A program made the translations under genes and the position numbers. A stretch of DNA of 64,000 nucleotides from Homarus americanus (Eukaryota > Arthropoda > Malacostraca > Decapoda > Nephropidae): positions 1,018,001 to 1,082,000 of the forward strand of contig NW_024735442.1 of NCBI RefSeq assembly GCF_018991925.1, in the 5' to 3' direction. The notes beneath the pieces are model-generated. The model saw nothing but the letters and a program-made list of their open reading frames with translations, was not told the origin of the DNA and searched no databases. The first letter of the stretch is position 1. Each line of letters begins with the position of its first letter. Shown here piece by piece: positions 56,245 to 64,000 of the stretch.

Positions 56245-56340
56245 CACCTGGCCGACGTGGGCTACCTTGTCGATCTTCTGGTGTCCAACCTTAGCGCTAG
56301 GGAAGAGACCCTTGGCGGCGTTGGGGTCTTGGAATGAGAA
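56245..56340 (-). CDS. Internal exon of an unidentified protein-coding gene
   Basis: On the minus strand, a CTCCTTCAG acceptor precedes the exon and GTG|GTGAGT follows, a near-consensus donor. The 96 bp are 32 full codons in phase 0 at both ends: FSFQDPNAAKGLFPSAKVGH then QKIDKVAHVGQV. Codons favour C/G in the third position (GACCCCAACGCCGCCAAG), unlike the surrounding AT-rich DNA. The phase matches the donor phase of the exon at 63824-63963, so both probably belong to one transcript, KHK joining FSFQ. I do not recognise the family; no catalytic motif, signal peptide or membrane segment is visible. The next downstream exon would lie below 56239 and was not found. Confidence 0.65.
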
Positions 56341-57600
56341 CTGAAGGAGAACACAAGATTTATATGACATTAATTTTACGTGAGCGGAAATAACTCAGGT
56401 GTCTGTTGTTTAAAAAATAATAATTATAAAAGCAAAAATGATGTACGTGTGAGTCTTTGTAAATAAACTGAGTAAAAGTGGCGATACATATAAGTGTGGA
56501 AGTAAAATAATGATTTTATTTAAGCAATGGAAATTTTGTGTTTGTCCTCCTAAAAGTAAATTCCATTAGTTTATGAAAAATAGTAATTATGTTCAAATAC
56601 CAAACAATACTAAACTATTATACAGTATACGCTATATGGCGCCTGTTAATTAAAACAGGAACACCTGTCTAATAATACAAATGGATCCGGCCCCTAAGGT
56701 AAGGTATTCCCTGGCATCAAACGATCCCTTGGGTGTGAAGCTAATTACAGGTGGGCGCAGGTGAGAATGGCTGTGTTAGAATGTCAGTCACCCACCAGAG
56801 GACGCCACCTCCCCTCCCCTCCACGTGTTTGGACCGGTTAAATGTCACAACAATAGGTCACTTCCGTAGGTCACTTTGTCCTCAAGTCATTGCCTTATTC
56901 AGGTATAATCTCATAATTACGAGCTAAATATATACACGTGCTATTTATCAGCTAACTCCCCCCAAAATAGCGATCATACCAAAAAACATCCTTAACATAA
57001 CATCTGGTACACCGGTCGTAAGAGGAGGAGTAACGTGACTTCTTCAAGATCATTAAGATGTTGAGTAAGGCCTCCGTCCGCGAGTAATACAGAGGCGGGT
57101 TTACTGAGGAGACAACACTGTTTTCCTCAATAGTTTGTGTTGCTTCCCTTATGACCACCGCCGAAAACATCCTTATATGATAAATACCAAAATATACCGC
57201 ATGTTTTTGTTTATTGCCCCCGCCACACCCTGACCCCCCACCCCTAACCTCTCCCCTCCCTTCCCCCAACCCCACCCCCTCCCCACACACAAACACTAGA
57301 CAGACGTTCAGTACAACAACATGGAACAAAACACCGGTTACTTCAATAGTTATGGACTAAAAGTTGAATTTATGACCACTGACCTTCTGTGACCCTGAAC
57401 TATTGTTCCAAACCTCTTGTTTATTGTGTGGTTGTTTTGGTGTCATTGGAAGAAAAAATGAACAAAGAAAAAGAGAGAGAGAGATAATGATGAGTGACGT
57501 AACGAAGGTAAGATAAGTGACAGCGCTCATTCTCAGTAAAGTCCTCCTCCATCCCTTCACCCCTCCTCCCATGCCACACACACATACACACACACATGTG
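56341..57600. other. Inferred intron, unique portion
   Basis: Part of the 7.48 kb intron between the two minus-strand exons. C-rich patch at 57220-57290, short (CA)n at 57576-57597 beside the 830 bp element. Confidence 0.45.
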
Positions 57601-58367
57601 GGGTCAAGACCTATTCAGGCGCTGCTCCTGCTGAGCAGCTCTCCCCCTTGGCCAATGTTCGGCCCATTCCCCAAGTCCCTCTCCCCGACCCATCCTCACC
57701 ACCGGGATATCAACATAATCAAAAGAGACAATTTCGTTCGGAAAGAAGTGGGATCAGTGTTGAACAGTGATGAACAGTGATGAACAGTGCTTAAGCCAGT
57801 GAACTCAGCACTAGACAGTACCAGTGACCCACCAGTGAGATAAGCACCCCTGGGAACTGTCCGCCATCTTCTGACAAGGAGGTGATAATCAGTCCACCCT
57901 GGGAACAACAGTGGGTCAGCTTCACACCTGACTACGAGATAACACAACACCACCCAGCAGAGAGTGAGGTACTGTGACACCACCCGGTGTCCCCATGACC
58001 ACGTGAGGTCCTTCATATCAACACCCGAGGACGAGTTACTGCACCACGTGAACACCACACCACCTGGTGACCCCATGACCACGTGAGGTCTATCATCATC
58101 CGAGGACGAGTTACTACACCGCGTGAACACCACACCACCTGGTGTCTCCATGACCAGTCCAGGCCGGGCCATCAACTGTGAACTATAATAATTTGTATGT
58201 TCAATTCATGTTCTTTCTTCTTTCAGTAATGAAAGCTTTTGTTAAGCGACCCACCCACCCCATGTCTTTGTATGTAATAAGTCATTTTTGTCCAATCTTT
58301 ATTTTCAGCCTTCGGGCTGCCGACTTTTTCAATAAACCGTTAATTATTATTATTATTATTAGTATTA

Positions 58368-58420
<53 letters not shown>
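57601..58420 (+). mobile_element. Copy 2 of the 830 bp dispersed repeat with (ATT)n tail
   Basis: Collinear with 7759-8596: GGGTCAAGACCTATTCAGGC at the left end beside (CA)n, ACCGGGATATCAACATAATC, GGAAAGAAGTGGGATCAGTG, internal CACGTGA subrepeats (58000-58150), GTATGTAATAAGTCATTT, the TTCG hairpin, TCAATAAACCGTTAATTATT and an (ATT)n tail of about 80 bp running into (AC)n. It lies in the inferred intron, opposite to the exons. Divergence from copy 1 is about 20-30% outside the 3' end, which is the best conserved part. Confidence 0.75.
58306..58319 (+). other. cUUCGg tetraloop hairpin, copy 2
   Basis: CAGCC-TTCG-GGCTG, identical to 8530-8543 although nearby bases differ. Confidence 0.75.
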
Positions 58421-58422
<2 letters not shown>

Positions 58423-59827
58423 ACACACGTGTACAGACACACACGTGTGTAAACACACACACACAAACACATCAAGAACGTCACCTGAGACACCCATCCA
58501 GAAGGTCTTTGAGACAGAATAACATCTTGAGGCAAAAGAAGAAGACTTGAGATTTCCCCCGAGGAGGACAGCTCTTGTCAGGCGAGAGACGCGGGCGAAG
58601 AATGACATTAGCGGTGCAGCGCCACATTAAAGGTGTCAAGGGTGGCGGGGCTGTAAATACATCAGGGGGGGGGGCGTCTTCCTCCATGGGTGACGTGTGA
58701 GTGAAGGCAGATAAGAGTCGCTGATCCATATGTATACAGGCAGTCAGCTGGTGAGGTGGGGGAGGGAGGAAGGGTTCTGGCCTCGCGTCACAGGGTACAG
58801 TGATCTGGTAGGTTATGGCAGTACCCAGCTGAGAGACGCCCACGATCAAAGAAAAAAAGCAGAAAAAAACGCCCTCACACACCCCCACCCCCCTCGAGAC
58901 AGAAGACCTACTACCTACACGACCTTACCATAACACTCCCTCCCTCCCTCCTCCTCCCTCCTCCTCCCCCCCTTTTATTACCATAGTTGAGGGTTATCAC
59001 ATCACCGGACTATATCAAGGCCAAGTACCGGACACCACCACCACTTTTACGGTGTCTCGGCCAACGTGTCTGGCGACCATAATCCTTGTCAGATGGCCAC
59101 TCGGTATTGTCACGTGGCCATCAACCTCGTCAGATGGCCACTTGGTATTGTCACGTGGCCATCAACCTCGCTGGCGCCAGGTACACCGGGTCACTCAATA
59201 TTTGTACTTGAGGCCCCCTGACAAGCGACTCTGGTCCTCACGACGTCAGTTCATACAGGTGATTAACCGCACTGGTGGGGGAGACCAAAAACACATTTCA
59301 TTCCCCAATAATATTTTCTTCCCATACAACAAAATACAAAAAAACAATTACCTTGTCTTAATTACACCACCTTCAACTAATTACAGTAATTAAAACACAG
59401 GTACGCGTCTGCTAATTGCTTCTTTCGTAATTACCAAAAGTTATTCTTTAATTAGGTAAATTCTTCTTATCTACAGAGCAGTAATTATGTACAGGCTAAT
59501 GAGATAAGTTATAATTTATCATCCATCACAGCTCTATAATCTATCATCCATCACAACACTATAACACAAAGCCTCCCTAACCACGTACAACATTAGATTA
59601 AGTCAAGGTCACATAACAATGGAACAGAAAAAATAAATCCCATTCCTCTCTCTCTCTCTCTCCGTTACCAGACTGATTTGCATAGTTAATGATAAGGAAA
59701 TTCTGTGAACATTTGCTGGGAGGTAATAATAGGTAATTAACTCCGATATGACATTATCATTAGTGGTATTGATGCACCTTAATGATTACATACACACGTG
59801 GGAGAAGGACGTAAGAATGTTTATTTA

Positions 59828-59828
<1 letters not shown>
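58421..59828. other. Inferred intron, mostly unique
   Basis: A 42 bp tandem duplication (GTCAGATGGCCACTYGGTAT then TGTCACGTGGCCATCAACCT) at 59087-59170; TATCATCCATCACA duplicated near 59517-59555. The minus-strand frame at 58481-58888 has no recognised domain. Confidence 0.4.
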
Positions 59829-59885
<57 letters not shown>

Positions 59886-59990
59886 GTTACTTTACGACGC
59901 CATAATAAGTAAGACGCCTGTATGCATGTACTTTACGACGCCATAAGTAAGACGCCTGTATACTTGCACTTTACGACGCCACAATAAGTG
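59829..59990. repeat. (CT)n and a 48 bp tandem triplicate
   Basis: (CT)n with one CTGT at 59829-59883, then three units of ACTTTACGACGCCATAATAA / GTAAGACGCCTGTATRCWTG. Confidence 0.95.
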
Positions 59991-60074
59991 AGGCAGCCAC
60001 CGTCTTGAGGTCTGGTAGTTGGTACGCCATAACTTTTTAATTTCCGATACCTTGGCCCAGGCAGGAAGGGGGGA

Positions 60075-60302
60075 GCTTTACGAGCCTAGGGGGAGGGGTG
60101 AGAAGGGGGAGGGGTAGAGGGCAGGAGGAGAGAGAAGGAGGGGAAGGGAGGGGAGGGGGGATGGAGAGGGGGAGGGGGAGGAAGAGGGGGGGAGGGAGGG
60201 GGGGTGGGAGGGGGAAGAGGGAGGGAGAGGAGACATGGAGAACAGAGAAACAGTACAGAGAGGAGGGATGGAAAGATGAGGGGGGACTGAGAGAGGGGAA
60301 GG
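60075..60302. repeat. Purine-rich GGGGGAGGGGGAGGAAGAGG tract
   Basis: Strongly purine, many G4-G5 runs. Confidence 0.85.
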
Positions 60303-60432
60303 AAACATTCATCCCTAACCTGTCTCCCCCCTCCCCATCAAATAAAAGACTTCCACAACTTTAAATTGGATGGTCAATAATATGCTAATTTTATTATAAT
60401 TTTTCGTAACCTTTGTATCTGCTTCAAAAAAA

Positions 60433-60745
60433 TATTATTATTATTATTATTATTGTGTGTGTATTTACGATCTCTCCTTCATCCCTTCTTCCCCTCCTCC
60501 TCCCTCCATTCTTCTCCTTCCCTGTTTCTCTCCCCCTGTCCCTCTCTAATCACCCTCAAATCATACTCCCTGTCCCCTCTCTATCACTGTCCTTCCTCTC
60601 CTTCTATCACCTCCTCCCTCTCCCATCACCCCCTCCCTCTCCATCACCCCTCCCCTCTCCATCCCTCTCCCCTCTCCATCACCCTCCTCCCATCACCCTC
60701 CCTCCCTCCCTCTCCATCACCCCTCCTTCGTCCTGCACCTCTCCA
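60433..60745. repeat. (ATT)n then CT-rich CCATCACCCCTCCC minisatellite
   Basis: (ATT)7 at 60433-60453; CTCTCCATCACCCCTCCC units at 60600-60735. Confidence 0.85.
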
Positions 60746-60852
60746 TGTACAGCCAGGAAATTCAAACCAAGGCGACAGGCTGAGGTGATCGTTAGTCTGG
60801 CGGTGGTTATCAAGAAGCGATTAGGAGGAACTAAGTCAAACGGTGTCATACA

Positions 60853-61012
60853 GTTTAGTTTAGTTTAGTGTGGTGTGGTGTGGTGTGGTGTGGTGTGGTG
60901 GCCGGGCAAGACCTAGATGCTATATACTGCTGGGATGTAGAGACCGAGAGACCAAGACCTTTTATACTGCTGGGATGTAGAGACCGAGACCTTTTATACT
61001 GCTAGGGGTGTA
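60853..61012. repeat. (TTTAG)3, (TGTGG)7 and ACTGCTGGGATGTAGAGACC units
   Basis: The TTTAG pentamer array changes to TGTGG at 60869. Three units of 35-45 bp with TATACTGCTGGGATGTAGAG follow. Confidence 0.92.
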
Positions 61013-61446
61013 AAGGCAATACACCATCTACCCCTCCCCCCTTTACGAGGTCTCACGTTATCAATGACCCAATACTCTATCAGCATTCCTCCTCTCCGTC
61101 TTTCACGTGAGGTGGATCCTGGGAATAGACAAACCTAAAAAAAAAAAACAGGAAATAACAAAGTATAAGAGAGAACAAAATAAACAATAAACAAGAAGGA
61201 AGGAAGATAAAATAACGAGTAGAAATATCAACACCACAGGTCTGGTTCGTCAAAAGACTCGTACGGTCAAAACTTCCAGCTGTCAGAACACATATCAGCC
61301 GGGGATCATTTCAGCCAAATAGTGACCAAAAAAAAACACCATTGAAATGACATAGAAACTTGATGTAACTGGTTGGGTTCTCTCGTCCACAAGTTAGGTT
61401 CATAAAAAAAGTACAGTATATCTCTTTAGACTATCTCGGACTTAGG
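61013..61446. other. Inferred intron, unique
   Basis: A runs near 61139 and 61328; no gene. Confidence 0.4.
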
Positions 61447-61680
61447 AAGAAACTGGGGGTGGAGTTATTATAGAAAACGGGGGTGGAGTTATTATAGAAA
61501 ACGGGGATTGAGTTATTAAAGAAAATGGGGATTGAAGTTATTATTGAAAATGAGGGTTGGAAGTATTATAGAAAACGGAGGTTTAGGTATTATAGAAAAC
61601 GGGGGTTGGAGGTATTATAGAAAATGGGAGTTGGAGGTATTATAGAAAACGGGGGTTGGAGTTATTATAGAAAATGGGTT
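61447..61680. repeat. 25 bp TTATTATAGAAAACGGGGGT minisatellite
   Basis: About nine units of TTATTATAGAAAACGGGGGT then TGGAG. Confidence 0.96.
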
Positions 61681-61756
61681 TTTATACAAGAAAGAAAAAG
61701 GGAACATACTGAAGGTAATAAAGAAATTAAGAAGAGACAAAACTTAGTGAATGGGG

Positions 61757-61762
<6 letters not shown>

Positions 61763-61803
<41 letters not shown>

Positions 61804-61893
61804 GCACCTACCACACTGCTCTCCCCAGCACCCACACTGCTTCTGCCTCTCTCCCAGAACCCACACACTGCCCCCCATAACACCCACACTGCG
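61763..61893. repeat. (CT)n and CAGCACCCACACTGC units
   Basis: (CT)19 at 61764-61802, then four loose AGCACCCACACTGC units. Confidence 0.9.
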
Positions 61894-62107
61894 TTCTACG
61901 TAATAAAAAGTAGAGAGTTGTATTTCGTAGTTAAAAACGGGGCCCCATTGTATATCAACTCGTAAAATACTGTTAATAGCGGGACCAACACGGCTGTGAG
62001 AGAGGGCTTCCCTGCCACCATTATTACCAAGCAATGTTGTCAATGTTGCCAACACCCAGAAGAGGTGCTTGTCAATACTGCCAACACAGGGTAGAGATGG
62101 TTGTCAA

Positions 62108-62225
62108 TACACACACACACATACATACATTACATATATACATACATACATACACACACACATACATACATACACACACACATACATACATACATACATA
62201 CATACATACATACAGACATACATTA
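62108..62225. repeat. (ACAT)n/(AC)n compound microsatellite
   Basis: (CATA)n with (CA)n inserts. Confidence 0.96.
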
Positions 62226-62439
62226 GATACATATGGCTACGTGTCTCACATCACACACAATCACTTTGATAATTACACATTTCTTAGAACTATTAAAAGA
62301 AATAATTTGACCATGAAAACACGTACAGGTATAAACCCAGTACTGTTTTTACTTTGTTTTAGGGTCATTAACGAGGTTTTAGTTTTAACGAGCAACTTTT
62401 AAAAATTCCTTTTTTTACTTTATTCTCAAAACAAAACTA

Positions 62440-62640
62440 TTTGTTTTATCTTTATTTACTCTGTTGTTCATCTTAAGTAACTTTATTCAAACTGTTGTTC
62501 ATCTTAACTTTATTCACAGTTATTTATCTTAAGTAACTTTATTCACTGTTGTTCATCTTAACTTTATTCACTGTTGTTCATCTTAACTTTATTCACTGTT
62601 GTTCATCTTAACTTTATTCACTGTTGTTCATCTTAACCCA
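62440..62640. repeat. 25 bp CACTGTTGTTCATCTTAACT minisatellite
   Basis: About seven units of CACTGTTGTTCATCTTAACT then TTATT; the first two are longer (TTAAGTAACTTTATTC). Confidence 0.96.
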
Positions 62641-62764
62641 AATTATTAAAAGTTTTCAAAAGTTTTATTATTTTTTCTCTTCAGGTCGAATACTTTATTT
62701 TTTATTTAACACCTGAGAAATATTTCCTTCCTACCATTATACGATCCTTACGTCATTGTGTAAT

Positions 62765-62985
62765 TACGCCCAGATAATTCACAATACGAGCCGATGATTC
62801 CAAATACGATCTAATAATATCAAATATGATCCAATAATTCCAAATACGGTCCAATAATTCCAAATATGGTCCGATAATTCACAATACGAGCCGATAATTC
62901 CAAATACGATCTAATAATTCCAAATATGATCCAATAATTCCAAATACGGTCCAATAATTCCAAAAAACAATCCGATAACTCAACC
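62765..62985. repeat. 20 bp GATCCAATAATTCCAAATAC minisatellite
   Basis: About eleven units with GAGCCGATAATTC and GTCCAATAATTCC variants. Confidence 0.95.
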
Positions 62986-63320
62986 ATACGTCCACTGGGT
63001 AATAATAACAATAATCACAAGCATAGTAAGGAAATACAACCCAACCCAACCCAACCCAACCTAACCTGACCTAACCTGACCTCGTATATCACAGCGCTGC
63101 AGGTAAATTAGTGAATAATTACTCATTGAAATGTGATCAAATGTAACCCAATCCACCCTGAAAAATTTAATTAATCAGTCAAATGCGTTCTACTTACTCT
63201 AATTTTACTTGAAATATATATATATACCTATCTGATCCCCAATGTGTTCATCTATAACCTAACCTAACCTAACACATAACATAACGTAAATTACTCATAT
63301 GTAAAATGAGTAGGATATTT
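62986..63320. repeat. AT-rich intron with two CCCAA/CCTAA telomere-type patches
   Basis: (CCCAA)5 changing to CCTAA/CCTGA at 63040-63082 and (CCTAA)3 at 63256-63273. The rest is unique. Confidence 0.85.
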
Positions 63321-63324
63321 TAGC

Positions 63325-63545
63325 TTCCCGAGTACGATTTATTCCCTGGAGTACAGTGTATATCTTAACCCTTTGATTACGATGAACTTAATCCCTTGAG
63401 TACGATGGCATTGTGCTTAGTGGGTTGTCATCGTACTCAAGGGTTAAGTCACTGTACTCAAGGGGTTAAATCACCGTACTCAAAGGATTAAATCACCGTA
63501 CTCAGAGGGTTAAATCATCATAATCAAAGGGTTAAATCACAGGTA
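63325..63545. repeat. GAGTACGATGACTTAACCCT repeat, cluster 3, inverted about its centre
   Basis: Three to four units read CCTTGAGTACGATG up to about 63410. The remaining six read GTACTCAAGGGGTTAAATCA. Same family as clusters 1 and 2. Confidence 0.9.
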
Positions 63546-63689
63546 CACAAGTATTTCAACAAAACATTCCTTGGGCACTTTCTGTTGTTTAAGATCATGT
63601 CATTAACTTACCTCTACAGGGACCCTTAGCACACAAACACATACCTAACCTGATCCAAGACACACGATCACACACACTAACTCACAAAC

Positions 63690-63815
63690 AGACAGCACCA
63701 GCACTTCCACCTGCACCTCCACCAGCACTTCTCCACCAGCACCTCCACCAGCACCTCCACCTCCTCTCCACCAGCACCTCCACCTCCTCTCCACCAGCAC
63801 TTCTACCTCCTCTCC
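63690..63815. repeat. CACCAGCACCTCCACCTCCTCTC minisatellite (core CACCAGCACCTCCACC)
   Basis: About six units within 10-130 bp of the exon's donor side. Confidence 0.93.
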
Positions 63816-63823
63816 TCACTCAC

Positions 63824-63963
63824 CTTGTGCTTGATGCCCTCCGTGGTCAGGTTGCTGAGGGAGGGGCTCTTACGGTCCCTCCCTGGCAGCCTGGTGCGGT
63901 ACCTCGACAGATCAGACTCCGAAGAGGCGTTGGGGAAAGGCTTGAGGATGTTGTTACGGGCGG
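63824..63963 (-). CDS. Internal exon of an unidentified protein-coding gene
   Basis: On the minus strand, a pyrimidine-rich run and GACACAG precede the exon, and AAG|GTGAGT is a consensus donor. The 140 bp begin with two bases of a split codon and then encode 46 codons: ARNNILKPFPNASSESDLSR, YRTRLPGRDRKSPSLSNLTT, EGIKHK. It is Ser/Arg/Lys-rich with SPS-type phosphosite-like stretches and no membrane segment; it looks like a disordered, basic region. The GC content is much higher than the flanks. It ends in phase 0, matching the start of 56245-56340. The acceptor is 37 bp from the window edge, so earlier exons lie outside. I cannot name the gene. Confidence 0.65.
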
Positions 63964-64000
63964 CTGTGTCGAGGACGAGGGAGAAAAAAAATATGTTAGT

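Noticed and set aside
56153..56344. Plus-strand 63-codon open frame overlapping the minus-strand exon
   Set aside because: The overlap region has clear minus-strand splice sites and codon bias; the plus frame has neither.

Overview
This window is eukaryotic nuclear DNA, most likely from a decapod crustacean. That is an inference from four things: an extreme density of di-, tri- and tetranucleotide microsatellites, dozens of minisatellite arrays, interstitial blocks of the arthropod telomere-type pentamer TTAGG/CCTAA, and animal-type transposon remnants. There is no prokaryotic gene organisation. Nearly every long open frame in the window is a by-product of a simple repeat ((AC)n, (GA)n, (ATT)n, CT-rich or GGA-rich DNA) and is not annotated as a gene.

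Coding content is very small. Two short exons, both minus strand, carry good splice signals and compatible phases: 63824-63963 (46 codons) and 56245-56340 (32 codons). They look like consecutive internal exons of one gene transcribed right to left, with a 7.48 kb repeat-filled intron between them. I do not recognise the protein. The only other protein-derived sequence is a broken C-terminal piece of a piggyBac-type transposase at 29349-29664.

Mobile elements: a 155-157 bp MITE is present twice (20730-20886 and 33017-33171), with 28 bp terminal inverted repeats beginning TACAGT. An undescribed-looking family of about 830 bp is present twice (7759-8596 and 57601-58420). Both copies start beside an (AC)n tract, carry internal subrepeats, and end in a cUUCGg hairpin, AATAAA and an (ATT)n tail that runs into (AC)n. 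A tRNA-derived SINE lies on the minus strand at 4790-4960.

Layout: 1-5 kb is purine/pyrimidine-rich repeats; 5-20 kb is minisatellites and (AC)n arrays, including a 51 bp array (15577-16020), a roughly 50-unit 17 bp CACCTG array (17241-18138) and a 26 bp array (19529-19806); 20-30 kb has the first MITE, TTAGG blocks and the piggyBac relic; 30.7-31.7 kb is a G-rich minisatellite; 32-36 kb has an inverting GTACTC repeat cluster, the second MITE and a cluster of six exact DR1 nuclear-receptor-type motifs (35801-36124); 40-50 kb is AT-rich and mixed minisatellites; 54.3-55.1 kb is a very homogeneous 45 bp array that stays in frame; 56-64 kb holds the two exons and their intron.

Most likely to be new: the 830 bp family, the DR1 cluster, the bidirectional GTACTC family (three clusters), the TTCGCGAA cluster and the in-frame 45 bp array. 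All functional readings of these are hypotheses.
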